Of a DNA stretch of 64,000 nt, positions 44,887 through 53,290 are shown piece by piece. Origin of the DNA: Streptomonospora mangrovi (GTDB lineage Bacteria; Actinomycetota; Actinomycetes; Streptosporangiales; Streptosporangiaceae); contig NZ_JAJAQC010000013.1 of assembly GCF_027604915.1 (NCBI RefSeq), positions 18,415-82,414 on the forward strand, in the 5' to 3' direction. The first letter of the stretch is position 1; every line of letters begins with the position of its first letter. The position numbers and the translations under genes are program-made. The notes beneath the pieces were generated by a model that was not told the origin of the DNA, made no database searches, and worked only from the letters and a program-made list of their open reading frames with translations.

Positions 44887-46200
44887 ATGACCTTCCGGAC
44901 GGCGCCCCCGGCCCCCGCCCCCGCACCCTCGGCGGCGGTGTCGGTCGTGAGACTGCCCCTCTACACCCTCGACCTCGCGAGGCGGTACTGGGCGCCTTTG
45001 CTGTGCGTGTACCTGGCCGGGTCGTTCATCCACGACATGATCATGCGCAGCCTGGTCTTCGTGGCCGACTTCGACCAGAACATCGCGCTGATCGGCGTCG
45101 CGCTGGCCACCCTGGTCGAGCTGACGATGTTCATCGTGATGTTCCACATGCTGCGGCCGGCCCTGCCCACGGTCGACACCGAACTGGTGTCCTCGCGCAC
45201 GGGCACCGTCGGCGAGCGCGAGCGGCGCTGGGTCGACGCGGTGGCCATGGCGATCCTGCCGTTCCTGATCTTCTACAACGCCTGGGGCGTCTTCGAGGAC
45301 GAGTTCCGCCAGTACACGACCACCCTGTTCAACGAGCGGGGCTTTGGGATGTGGACCGACACCGCGTTCCTCAACGCGCTCGGCCTGCCGCTGGCGATCG
45401 CCCTCACCGCCTACCTGCTGCGGGTCATCTGCGACCGCTACTACACCAAGACGGACAACAAGGCGCTCGGGCTGCTGTCGGTGGTCTTCGAGGCCAACTG
45501 GATGTTCTTCGCCTGCTTCTCCACGGCGCACATCTTCTCCTCCATCCAGGAGTGGGCGGCCGACCGCCGGGTCTGGGTGGAGTCCACCGGCGCCCTGCTG
45601 GACGCCGTGCGCACCCTGGGCGAGGCCACCGGCGTGCCGCTGGAGGCCGGCTACCTCGCGCTGCTCCAGGGCATCGGCGCCGCCGTCGGGGTGTTCTGGG
45701 AGGGCGTCACCCAGCCGCTGGTGTGGCTGACCATCGCGGCGGTGATCTTCGGTGCCGAGATCGACCGGCACGAGGCCCTGTTCCGCAAGGGCACCCGGGC
45801 CGCCAAGGTCGAGGAGCTGCTGACCGGCGACCGGCGCGGGATCGTGCACCAGATCAGCAGGTTCGCCCGGCAGGACACCGCCGAGCGCTACATGCCCTTC
45901 CTCAACGCCTTCCGGTTCATCCTGCGCGCCAGCCCGGTGTTCTTCCTGGGGTTCTGCCTCAACTACGTGCTGATCGAGCTGGGCTGCGACTGGCTCCAGC
46001 GTGGCGTTTTCGTCCTGCTGGGCCCGCACGACTTCCTGGGCTGGTGGTGGCCGCTGCTGGAGCCCGTCAGCCTCGCGGTGGACGCCGTCCGCCACGTGCT
46101 GCGGGTGTGCCTGCTGGCGGTGACCTTCGAGATCACCCTGCGCAGCGTCACCACGGCCAGCACGGGCAAGCGGGCGCGGCTACCCGGCCGGGCCGGCTGA
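44887..46200 (+). CDS. Polytopic membrane protein, unknown family
   Basis: 437 residues with about seven hydrophobic segments (roughly residues 38-58, 65-90, 115-135, 160-182, 200-220, 270-295 and 340-365). Aromatic and charged loops between them are conserved-looking (RYWAPLLCVYLAGSFIHDMIM; FYNAWGVFEDEFRQYTTTLF). No transporter or enzyme motif was recognised. ATG 44887 starts after a 235-bp divergent gap from the NUDIX gene. It is convergent with the three-gene membrane-protein operon. Confidence 0.75.
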   Translation: MTFRTAPPAPAPAPSAAVSVVRLPLYTLDLARRYWAPLLCVYLAGSFIHDMIMRSLVFVADFDQNIALIGVALATLVELTMFIVMFHMLRPALPTVDTELVSSRTGTVGERERRWVDAVAMAILPFLIFYNAWGVFEDEFRQYTTTLFNERGFGMWTDTAFLNALGLPLAIALTAYLLRVICDRYYTKTDNKALGLLSVVFEANWMFFACFSTAHIFSSIQEWAADRRVWVESTGALLDAVRTLGEATGVPLEAGYLALLQGIGAAVGVFWEGVTQPLVWLTIAAVIFGAEIDRHEALFRKGTRAAKVEELLTGDRRGIVHQISRFARQDTAERYMPFLNAFRFILRASPVFFLGFCLNYVLIELGCDWLQRGVFVLLGPHDFLGWWWPLLEPVSLAVDAVRHVLRVCLLAVTFEITLRSVTTASTGKRARLPGRAG

Positions 46201-46242
46201 GGCGCGCGGCGGTGCGGGCGGCCCCCGGCCGCCGCTCGTCCG

Positions 46243-47217
46243 CTACCGCTCGAACCGCAGGGACCGCGGGGCGGGGTCGGCCTCGGGGTCGGTGGTGACG
46301 TCCGTGGCGACCTCGAAGGCCAGGTGCTCCACCGCGTCCTCGGGCACCACGAACGTGGCCGCGATCCGGGCCTCCTCGCCGGGCTTCAGCGGCTTGCCCT
46401 CCTCGTTGAAGCAGCCGTAGTCGGGCGCGATCGCGTCGGCCACGCTGGGGCGCATGTCGTAGCCGCTCGCGGTGCCCCACCAGCGCTCGCCGTCGCCCTC
46501 GACCGCGCGCAGCGCGCAGGTGCCCAGCAGCTTGGCGGCGCGGCCCTCGCCCGGCACGACGGTGAAGAACGCGTCGACCACCACCGCGCCCTCGGGCGGC
46601 GGCGCGGCGTCCTCGACCTCGCCCACCACCACCTCGTCCAGCGACCAGGTGTTGCCGAGCAGCTCGGCCTCGTCCTGGCCCTCGGGCACGGGCTCGGCCA
46701 CGGGGTGGATCGAGCCCTCCTCCAGGCCCGAGCGCAGCTCCAGCCACCACGGCACGCCGAACGCCAGCGGGGCCACCACCGCGAGCGCGGCGATGGAGGG
46801 CAGTTGGGCGCGGCGCCACCACGGCCTGGCGCGGCGCGGCGCCGCCGACCGGGGTTCGGGCGCGGGCACCGGGGGTGTGGTGCCCGGCGGGGGGCCGGGC
46901 GGCGGACTGGGCTGGGCCGGGGGCGGGCCGAACGAGGGCGCGCCGGGCGGGGGCGGCGGCCCGAACCGGTGGGCTGAGGGGCGCGGGCCGGTGGGGGGCG
47001 CCGCGGGCGGCGGGCCCGGGCGGGGCCCCTGGGGCGGCCCCGGCGGCGGCATCCGGTAGGGGTGGGGCGCGCCCGGTGGCGGCCCGGGCGGTGGTCCCTG
47101 CGGAGGACCGTAGGGCGGTCGGTGGCCGGGCGGCGGGCTGGGGGGCGGCCCGTATCCGGGGCCGGGCGGGGGTCCCGGGGGCTGCTGTCGGCGCCCGCGC
47201 GGGTCGTCAGGGTGCAT
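46243..47217 (-). CDS. Pro-rich, membrane-anchored beta-sandwich-like protein (third gene of operon)
   Basis: 324 residues. Residues 1-130 are Pro/Gly/Gln-rich and cytoplasmic. A transmembrane helix at about 140-160 (LPSIAALAVVAPLAFGVPWW) precedes an extracytoplasmic domain with strand patterns seen in the other two operon members: GNTWSLDEVVVGEVEDAA, then VVVDAFFTVVPGEGRAAKL, and a closing ATFVVPEDAVEHLAFEVATD. Two cysteines (TCALRA, YGCFNEEG) could form a disulfide. The fold recalls DUF4352. Function unknown. Confidence 0.65.
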   Translation of the reverse strand: MHPDDPRGRRQQPPGPPPGPGYGPPPSPPPGHRPPYGPPQGPPPGPPPGAPHPYRMPPPGPPQGPRPGPPPAAPPTGPRPSAHRFGPPPPPGAPSFGPPPAQPSPPPGPPPGTTPPVPAPEPRSAAPRRARPWWRRAQLPSIAALAVVAPLAFGVPWWLELRSGLEEGSIHPVAEPVPEGQDEAELLGNTWSLDEVVVGEVEDAAPPPEGAVVVDAFFTVVPGEGRAAKLLGTCALRAVEGDGERWWGTASGYDMRPSVADAIAPDYGCFNEEGKPLKPGEEARIAATFVVPEDAVEHLAFEVATDVTTDPEADPAPRSLRFER

Positions 47218-47237
47218 GTCAGCGGCTTTCTACGGGA

Positions 47238-47849
47238 TCACGGGATCTGCGCGGCCGCCGGGATGGAGATCGACTCCTCCGGCGACGCGGTCAGCTCGGC
47301 GATCTCGTCCTTGTCGAGTCCGAGGTCGATGTCGGCGCGGGCGCTGAGGCGGGCGTCGAGGGACTCCCGCGCGCTCACCTGGAGCACGGGGTCGACCAGG
47401 CGGTCCTTGGGCACCTCGAACACGAACGCGCCGCCCACGGCGATTCCGGGGCTGAGCGTGGGGCCGCTGCCCGTGCCCAGGCCGTTGAACAGCCAGGAGG
47501 TCACCGAGTAGGTGTAGCCGTCGCCCATGACCAGTTGCGCCTCGACGGTGCCCAGCGGCGCCTCCTGCGCGGTGAGCCGGGCGGGCACGACCACCCACAC
47601 GCCGTGCGGCTTGAGGGGGGTGCCGCTGCCGAACCCGCCGTCGTCCTGGACGGCGGCGGCCACGCGCGGCTCGCTGGCGGTGACTGTGAACTGCTCGGCG
47701 TCGACCTCGGTGCCGACCTCGCCGGCGAACGGGATGGGCTCGGTGTCGTCGGTCTCGCCGGGCAGCAGGGACTGCGCCACGAAGATCAGCGCCAGCAGGA
47801 CCAGGCAGGTGGCGACGGTGAGCGCGCGGCGCGGCAGCGGGGACGCCAT
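47238..47849 (-). CDS. Membrane-anchored beta-sandwich-like protein (second gene of operon)
   Basis: 203 residues. A signal anchor (about 8-28) is followed by an extracellular domain: GTEVDAEQFTVTASEPRVAA, VWVVVPARLTAQEAPLGTVE, GGAFVFEVPKDRLVDPVLQV. The strand order matches DUF4352-like immunoglobulin folds, like its neighbours. It starts 6 bp after the third paralogue's stop, so it is cotranscribed. Function unknown. Confidence 0.65.
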   Translation of the reverse strand: MASPLPRRALTVATCLVLLALIFVAQSLLPGETDDTEPIPFAGEVGTEVDAEQFTVTASEPRVAAAVQDDGGFGSGTPLKPHGVWVVVPARLTAQEAPLGTVEAQLVMGDGYTYSVTSWLFNGLGTGSGPTLSPGIAVGGAFVFEVPKDRLVDPVLQVSARESLDARLSARADIDLGLDKDEIAELTASPEESISIPAAAQIP

Positions 47850-47855
47850 GGCGGC

Positions 47856-48575
47856 CTAGCCCTCCTCCGAGACGGGCAGCGTGATCTTGGCCGCGACGTC
47901 GTCCTCGGCGAACCAGCGCTCGGACTGGTCGGTGAACCCGGGCTGGTAGACGTTCTGGTGGATGGTGAGGGTGATCTCGCGCTCCTCGGCCACGGCGGGG
48001 CCGAGGTCCGGGGGGTCCTCCAGGATGGCGTCCCAGTCGATCTCGGCCTGCTCGCGCTCGCACTCCAGCCGGGCCAGGGGGTCGTCGCAGTCCTTGTCCT
48101 TCTCGTCGGGCTTGCCCAGCGACCACACCAGCAGCGCCTCCTCGGGCATGTCCGGCTGGATCTGGCTCACCAGGCCCTCGGGGTGGCGGGTGTACTTCAC
48201 GGTGAGCATGGTGGCCTCCAGCTTGCCCGAGGGGAACTCCACCTCGATGGACTGGTCGATGCTGTCGGCGTAGTAGGGCTTGGTGTCGTTGGAGACGAGG
48301 TCGGCGCGGACCTGGAGCACGGTCAGGCCGGTGTCGGGGTCCTCGGTGAAGACGGCCTCGTGGGGGGTGAGGGTGAACTGCCGGGTCTCGACCCGGGTGC
48401 CCGGCTGCGCGGCGGGGGCGGCGTCGGCGGGCTCGAATCCGCCGGCGGCCCAGATCGCCACCGCCGAGACGATGAGCAGCACACTGGCCCCCAGGGCGAT
48501 GAGGGCACGCGCCAGCCGGCCCTCGGGGAGGAAGCCGCCACCTGGGCCTTGCGCGTGGGGAGCGTGGTGTGCCAC
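47856..48575 (-). CDS. Membrane-anchored beta-sandwich-like protein (first gene of operon)
   Basis: About 239 residues from GTG 48575. The start is uncertain: no clear ribosome-binding site is present and the frame opens earlier. An N-terminal transmembrane helix (about 20-42) is followed by GTRVETRQFTLTPHEAVFTE, TGLTVLQVRADLVSNDTKPY and a closing strand DVAAKITLPVSEEG. An acidic Cys-containing insert (DKDCDDPLARLECEREQAE) may hold a disulfide. It heads the three-gene operon and is divergent from the twin-peptide/SARP locus. Confidence 0.65.
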   Translation of the reverse strand: MAHHAPHAQGPGGGFLPEGRLARALIALGASVLLIVSAVAIWAAGGFEPADAAPAAQPGTRVETRQFTLTPHEAVFTEDPDTGLTVLQVRADLVSNDTKPYYADSIDQSIEVEFPSGKLEATMLTVKYTRHPEGLVSQIQPDMPEEALLVWSLGKPDEKDKDCDDPLARLECEREQAEIDWDAILEDPPDLGPAVAEEREITLTIHQNVYQPGFTDQSERWFAEDDVAAKITLPVSEEG

Positions 48576-48750
48576 GGGGAGGAAGTGTAGGGCCAACGCC
48601 CTCAATCGTGTCGTTCGCGGCCTGATGCGGACAGAATCCCCCGGGGCGCGGGGCGGGCGCGCGAAAGAGCAGGTCGCGAGGCGGGTGCTGGGCGGCCGGC
48701 GGGGGCCGCGCCGGCGGCGGGCGGGGCCGCGCGCGGGCTTTCCGCGGGCC

Positions 48751-48793
48751 GAAAGCGGACTGTAAGGCGGGCGCAAGACCGGGTTCCTAGGCT
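48751..48793 (+). promoter_or_regulatory. Putative promoter of the peptide genes with three 11-bp-spaced GNAAG repeats
   Basis: GAAAGCGGACT (48751), GTAAGGCGGGC (48762) and GCAAGACCGGG (48773) share GNAAG at exact 11-bp intervals. They are followed five bases later by TAGGCT (48788-48793), a plausible -10. Direct repeats with one-turn spacing over the -35 region are the usual target of OmpR/SARP-type winged-helix activators. Inference only. Confidence 0.4.
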
Positions 48794-49024
48794 GAAGGCA
48801 CACTCGGCGAAACCGGTACCCGCGGGAGGACGGCCCGCGGGCGCCGGTTGAACCGGGTGCCGGGGCCGAGGATGCGGGTCGGCGGGGAGCCCGACCTGGG
48901 CGGCCCCGTGCCGCCGCGGACCGCGTGTCCGCGCGATCTCGGGGGAGGCGGCGCGGCCGGTGGTCCGGTCCGGGCCGCCCGGCAGCCGCCTGTGCGTCGT
49001 CATGAGAACTCAAGGGAGTCACCT
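48794..49024. other. Leader region upstream of acidic peptide A
   Basis: About 230 bp between the putative promoter and the first peptide start. It is very GC-rich, with short palindromes such as CCCGCGGGAGGACGGCCCGCGGG (48819-48841) that could fold in the transcript. No convincing small ORF was identified here. Confidence 0.3.
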
Positions 49025-49207
49025 ATGTCCGGGATCCCGGCCGCGGACCCGCGCGTCGAAGACATCGAGTTCGCGCTGATCACGGCGGGCATCGCGATGC
49101 CCGCCACGGCGCGGCTGGAGCCCATGGGGGACGACTTCCTACCGCTCGAGGACGAAGACGACGCCGAGTTCACCGACGAGGACGCCCCGGTCGTCGACTG
49201 GCCGTAG
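49025..49207 (+). CDS. Small acidic peptide A (paralogous pair upstream of SARP)
   Basis: 60 residues from ATG 49025, with AAGGGAG at good spacing. Composition is strongly acidic in the C-terminal half (LPLEDEDDAEFTDEDAPVVD). The N-terminal block AADPRVEDIEFALITA and a following RLEP are shared with peptide B, 37 bp downstream, indicating tandem duplication. There is no signal peptide, Cys or transmembrane segment. It may be a regulatory ligand or a modified precursor; no maturation enzyme is encoded nearby. No known family recognised. Confidence 0.65.
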   Translation: MSGIPAADPRVEDIEFALITAGIAMPATARLEPMGDDFLPLEDEDDAEFTDEDAPVVDWP

Positions 49208-49243
49208 GCCGTCCCTCGCCCCACTGACAGCAAGGAGCAGCCA

Positions 49244-49441
49244 ATGACGCCGACGCCGGTCGCCGACCCCGCGGTCGACATCGAGTTCGCCCGCATCACC
49301 GCCCGCCTGGAGCCGTTCTCCGAGCCCGACCCCGAGCAGGGCGCCGAGCCCGCGCCGGTCACCACCGCTCCGGTTCCGCAGGAGACCGAGCCCAAGCAGG
49401 GCGAGCGCCCGGCCGAGCGTCCCGAGCCCGCCGACCGCTGA
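49244..49441 (+). CDS. Small acidic peptide B (paralogous pair upstream of SARP)
   Basis: 65 residues from ATG 49244, with AAGGAG at 7 bp. It begins MTPTPVADPAVDIEFARITA followed directly by RLEPF, matching peptide A apart from a one-residue and an eight-residue deletion. The tail is Pro/Glu/Gln-rich and disordered (PVPQETEPKQGERPAERPEP). There is no secretion signal. It is followed by a 19-bp stem-loop and then the SARP regulator. Family unknown. Confidence 0.65.
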   Translation: MTPTPVADPAVDIEFARITARLEPFSEPDPEQGAEPAPVTTAPVPQETEPKQGERPAERPEPADR

Positions 49442-49462
49442 CGGCCCTCGCGGCCGTTTCCC

Positions 49463-49516
49463 CGCCGCCGTACGCTGGGCATTAGGAGGGGTGCCCAGCG
49501 TGCGGCGGCGATTTCT
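49463..49516 (+). terminator. 19-bp stem-loop between peptide B and the SARP gene
   Basis: Arms at 49463-49481 and 49492-49510 pair along 19 positions with one G-T wobble. They enclose the loop TTAGGAGGGG and are followed by ATTTCTCC. It may terminate the peptide transcript or attenuate reading into the SARP gene. The loop contains a ribosome-binding-like AGGAGG. Confidence 0.65.
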
Positions 49517-49552
49517 CCCGTCGCCGGGAATGGCCTTGCTAGAGTGCTATTC

Positions 49553-52500
49553 GTGAATTTTGGCGTGCTGGGTCCCATTTCGGCCTGGTCGGATGGTGTA
49601 CCGGTCCCGGTCGGCGGACCGCGGCAGCGGTGTGTCCTGGGCGCGCTTCTGGTCGATCTCGGCAAGGAAGTCCCGGTCGAGCGGCTGATCGATTTCCTCT
49701 GGAACGACAATCCCCCGCGCACCGCGCGCTCCGTGATCCAAGTGCAGATTTCGCATTTGCGGCGCGCGTTTCCCGATGTCATCCAGACCACCGCCGGCGG
49801 CTACCTCGCCGCGGTCGAGCCCGACAACGTCGACCTCCACCGCTTCCGCGGCCTGGTGGCGCGCGCCGAGGCCGCCGACGACCCCGCCGAGGCCGTCGTG
49901 CTGTGGGACCGCGCGCTGGGCTGCTGGCGCGGCAACCCCTTCTCCGGCACCGGCTCCGAGCACCTGTGGTACGCGGTCTCCCAGCCGCTGCTGGAGGAGC
50001 GCTGGTCGGCGCGCACCGCCTGGGCGCAGTGCGCGTTCTCGCTGCACCGCTACACCGAGATCATCACCCGGCTCACCCCGCTGGTGCGCGAGGACCCCCT
50101 GCGCGAGCGGCTCCAGTACTACCTGATCGCCGCGCTCTACCGCAGCGGGCAGCGCGCGGCGGCGCTCACCGCCTTCCAGGAGACCCGCCAGTACCTCGCC
50201 GACGAACTGGGCGTGGACCCCAGCCCCGAGGTCATGGAGCTGCACCAGCAGATCCTCAGCGACACCGAGTCGGGGACCGGCCGGCTGGCCGGCGCCATCG
50301 ACCTGGCGCGGGTGGCCCAGCCTCCGGCCGCGCCGGCCGAGGACACCGCCGAGCGCCCGCGCGACTTCGTGCCGCGCAACGACCTCCCCCGCGACATCCC
50401 CGACTTCACCGGCCGCGAGCGCGACCTGGAGCGGCTGATGGCGCTGGGCGAGCGCGACGAGGGACGCGCCGAGATCGCCGTCATCACCGGCCCGGGCGGG
50501 GCGGGCAAAACCACGCTGGCGGTGCACGGCGCGCACCGGCTGGCCGAGTGCTTCCCCGACGGCCAGCTGTTCATCGACCTCTACGGCTACACCGTCGAGC
50601 AGGACCCCATCACGGCGGTGTCGGCGCTGGGCAGCCTGCTGCGGGCCATCGGCGTGCAGCCCGACACCATCCCCGAGTCGGTCGAGGAGCGCGCGGCGCT
50701 GTGGCGGGCCAGCCTGGCGGGGCGGCGGGTGCTCATCGTGCTCGACAACGCCGCCAACTTCGCGCAGATCAGCCCGCTGCTGGCGGCCGCGCCGGGGTCG
50801 CTGACCATCGTCACCTCGCGGCAGGACCTGCCCGGGGTCAGCGGCGCGCAGTACATCGCGCTGGGGATGCTGGGGCCGGAGTCGTCGCTGCGGCTGTTCT
50901 CGACCGTGCTGGGCGAGGACCGGGTCGCCCACGAGGAGGCCGAGGCGCGCGAGGTGGTGCGGCTGTGCGGCGGGCTGCCGCTGGCGCTGCGGATCGTGGC
51001 CGGGCGCATGCTCAGCCGGCCCCGGTGGACCTTCCAGCACGTCAAGCTGCGGCTGGGCGAGCACCAGCGGATGTTCCGCGAGCTGCGGATCGACGGGCAG
51101 AGCGTCGAGGCGGTCTTCGAGCTGTCCTACCAGAGCCTCAACGACGAGCAGCGCGAGGCGTTCCTGCACCTGGGCGTGATGATCGGGGGCACGGTCGACC
51201 TGCACGGCGCGGCGGCGCTGCTGGACCGCGACCCGCCCGAGGCCGACGACCTGCTCCAGGAGCTGGTCAGCGTGTGCCTGTTCGACGAGCCCAGCGTCGA
51301 CGTCTACCGGTTCCACGACCTGCTCGGCGCCTACGCCCGCGAGAAGGCGGCCACCGACCTCCCCGAGGGCGAGGCCGCGGCGGCGCGCCGGCGGCTGGCC
51401 GACCACTACCTGGACATGGCCAACCGCGCGGCCGACATGCTGGGGCCGCGCGGGCACCACTTCGAGGTCGACTCCCAGAACTCCTCGCGCTACCAGAGCC
51501 GCCTGGCCAACCGCACCGAGGCCACCTCCTGGTTCGAGCGGCACCAGGACAACCTCGCCTCGGCGGTCGACTTCTACGCCACCTCGGGGCTGGACGACGC
51601 CGCCTGGCAGCTCGCCGACTCCCTGTGGCGCCACTACGCCAACCACGGCCAGACCGAGCTGCTGCTGTCGACCCAGGAGAAGGCGCTGGCGGCCAGCCGC
51701 GCCAAGGGCAACGAGCGCGGCAGTGCCGCAACCCTTATCGGCCTGGGGATCGCGCACTGCCTGTCGGGGCGTTTCCAGCACGCGCTGGGGCTGCTCAACG
51801 AGGCGCGCGACATCCTGGCGGCGATCGACGACGAGCGCGGCCAGGCGCGGGTGTACTCCAGCCTGAGCGTGGTCTACGACCGGATGGGCCGCTTCCACGA
51901 CGCCCTGTCGTGCGCGTGGAAGGTGTTCGAGTACGCGGTGTCGGTGGGCGACCGCGCGCTGGAGGGGCTCCAGCGGGCCAACATCGCCGCGATGTACCAG
52001 GTGCTCGGCGACTACGACAAGGCCGTGGAGTTCTGCGAGTCGGCGCTGAAGATCAAGCACGAGGAGGGCCAGTACGAGACCTCGGCCCAGGTGCTGCGCA
52101 TCCTCGGCGAGGTCAACACCCAGCAGGACCACCTGGAGCGCGCGTTCTCCTACCTGACGGAGGCGCTGAAGCTGGCGCAGCTGATCGGCTCCCAGCGCGA
52201 CGAAATCTACATCCGCAACGCGATGGCGGTGGCGCTGCGCCGCAAGGGCGACATCGACGCCGCGCTGGAGTCGCACCTGCTGGCCCTGGACATGGGCGAG
52301 GAGACCGGCCAGCACAGCGCCGACGCCGAGATCCTCACCGAACTGGGTGCCACCTACGCCGCGGCCGGCCGCTTCGAGGAGGCCCGCCAGGCCCAGGAGA
52401 GCGCCCTGGACCTCGCCCGCAAGCGCGAGGAGCGCCACGTGGAGGGCCGCGCCCTGATGCGGATGGGCACCCTCCCGCCGGAGGTCGTGGAGCGGGAGCG

Positions 52501-52597
52501 GGCGATCGAGTTCCTGGCGGCCTCGGCCAAACTCTTCTCGGGCCTGGGCGCCCCGGAGGCCCAACAGGCCCACGACGCCCTCCAGGCCGTGGTGTAA
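49553..52597 (+). CDS. SARP/AfsR-type regulator (winged helix + BTAD + NB-ARC + TPR)
   Basis: About 1014 residues from GTG 49553 (NFGVLGPISAW); GTG 49544 is an alternative. TAGAGT at 49540-49545 suggests a leaderless transcript. Domains: OmpR-like winged helix and bacterial transcriptional activator domain (1-~245), NB-ARC ATPase with P-loop ITGPGGAGKTTLAVHG (~310) and VLIVLDNA, and CGGLPLALRIVAGRM, then an arm and about seven TPR repeats (~690-1000). AfsR-family proteins use ATP-driven oligomerisation to activate secondary-metabolite or developmental promoters. TPRs commonly sense peptides or proteins. The two peptides upstream are candidate inputs. Confidence 0.93.
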   Translation: MNFGVLGPISAWSDGVPVPVGGPRQRCVLGALLVDLGKEVPVERLIDFLWNDNPPRTARSVIQVQISHLRRAFPDVIQTTAGGYLAAVEPDNVDLHRFRGLVARAEAADDPAEAVVLWDRALGCWRGNPFSGTGSEHLWYAVSQPLLEERWSARTAWAQCAFSLHRYTEIITRLTPLVREDPLRERLQYYLIAALYRSGQRAAALTAFQETRQYLADELGVDPSPEVMELHQQILSDTESGTGRLAGAIDLARVAQPPAAPAEDTAERPRDFVPRNDLPRDIPDFTGRERDLERLMALGERDEGRAEIAVITGPGGAGKTTLAVHGAHRLAECFPDGQLFIDLYGYTVEQDPITAVSALGSLLRAIGVQPDTIPESVEERAALWRASLAGRRVLIVLDNAANFAQISPLLAAAPGSLTIVTSRQDLPGVSGAQYIALGMLGPESSLRLFSTVLGEDRVAHEEAEAREVVRLCGGLPLALRIVAGRMLSRPRWTFQHVKLRLGEHQRMFRELRIDGQSVEAVFELSYQSLNDEQREAFLHLGVMIGGTVDLHGAAALLDRDPPEADDLLQELVSVCLFDEPSVDVYRFHDLLGAYAREKAATDLPEGEAAAARRRLADHYLDMANRAADMLGPRGHHFEVDSQNSSRYQSRLANRTEATSWFERHQDNLASAVDFYATSGLDDAAWQLADSLWRHYANHGQTELLLSTQEKALAASRAKGNERGSAATLIGLGIAHCLSGRFQHALGLLNEARDILAAIDDERGQARVYSSLSVVYDRMGRFHDALSCAWKVFEYAVSVGDRALEGLQRANIAAMYQVLGDYDKAVEFCESALKIKHEEGQYETSAQVLRILGEVNTQQDHLERAFSYLTEALKLAQLIGSQRDEIYIRNAMAVALRRKGDIDAALESHLLALDMGEETGQHSADAEILTELGATYAAAGRFEEARQAQESALDLARKREERHVEGRALMRMGTLPPEVVERERAIEFLAASAKLFSGLGAPEAQQAHDALQAVV

Positions 52598-52613
52598 CCG
52601 GCCGCCCGCCCGC

Positions 52614-53030
52614 TCACCCCGTGTTCCACCGCCGCACCGGCACGGATTCGCCAGGATCAGCCGCAGGCCCGGCAACGCGGCCGGGGGCGCGGTCGGGGGT
52701 GCGCCCGGAGTTGTGGACGGTGGTGCGGGCCGTGGCGGAACCGTCCACCCCGCCACGGCAGGCGAGCCAAACGAGCACCTCCTCCCGGTGCCGCGCGCAC
52801 AGGGTGTCGGCGCCGTCCCGCGGGTCCACACACCGGTCGACCGCGCACCGCCGCCCCCGCAGCGCGGCGCGCGTCTCGCGGATGTGGACCGGGCAGTGGT
52901 CCTCATCCGGCTCGGTCAGCGCGACGCAGTCGCCCACCGAGCACACCCGGTCCCCGTTGAGCCACCGCGAGAACCCGACCCACCACGGAACGGCCACCTC
53001 GGGCCCGGTGACTCGCCTCGCACCACCCAT
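52614..53030 (-). CDS. Hypothetical protein with two Cys/His zinc-binding motifs
   Basis: About 138 residues from ATG 53030 (MGGARRV); the frame opens at 53078. Two similar metal-site repeats occur: CSVGDCVALTEPDEDHCPVH and CAVDRCVDPRDGADTLCARH, i.e. C-x4-C-x10-C-x2-H spacing. The C-terminal ~45 residues are low complexity. It is convergent with the SARP gene. No named family recognised. Confidence 0.55.
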   Translation of the reverse strand: MGGARRVTGPEVAVPWWVGFSRWLNGDRVCSVGDCVALTEPDEDHCPVHIRETRAALRGRRCAVDRCVDPRDGADTLCARHREEVLVWLACRGGVDGSATARTTVHNSGRTPDRAPGRVAGPAADPGESVPVRRWNTG

Positions 53031-53211
53031 ACCCCCAACGTGACCCCACCGCCCCGCCGCGACAACCCCGCCGTCCACACCCGGCCGATGTCTCTAGAGA
53101 GGTTTCCCCCCGCCCTCACCACGGAACTCCGCCCCGCGCTCCCCACCCACCCCACCCGTTACGCCGGTGCGACCACCCCGCGGAGTCCGTTAGACTTGGG
53201 GTCGCAGTCAT

Positions 53212-53285
53212 CGGGGTGTAGCGCAGCTTGGCAGCGCGCTTCGTTCGGGACGAAGAGGTCGTGGGTTCAAATCCCGCCACCCCGA
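53212..53285 (+). tRNA. tRNA-Pro (anticodon CGG)
   Basis: 74 nt. Acceptor CGGGGTG pairs with CACCCCG, and A is the discriminator. The anticodon stem CTTCG/CGAAG holds TTCGGGA, giving CGG. T-arm GGGTTCAAATCCC. CCA is not encoded. The 3' end adjoins an integrase relic and a lower-GC island, so this gene is the likely attachment site of an integrated element. Confidence 0.95.
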
Positions 53286-53290
53286 CAGAA

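Noticed and set aside
49025..49441. Lanthipeptide or lasso-peptide precursors
   Set aside because: No Cys/Ser/Thr-rich core, no leader-type cleavage motif and no modification or transport enzymes nearby.
49547..52906. 1119-residue minus-strand frame over the SARP gene
   Set aside because: Antisense shadow; the sense frame has all SARP, NB-ARC and TPR features.
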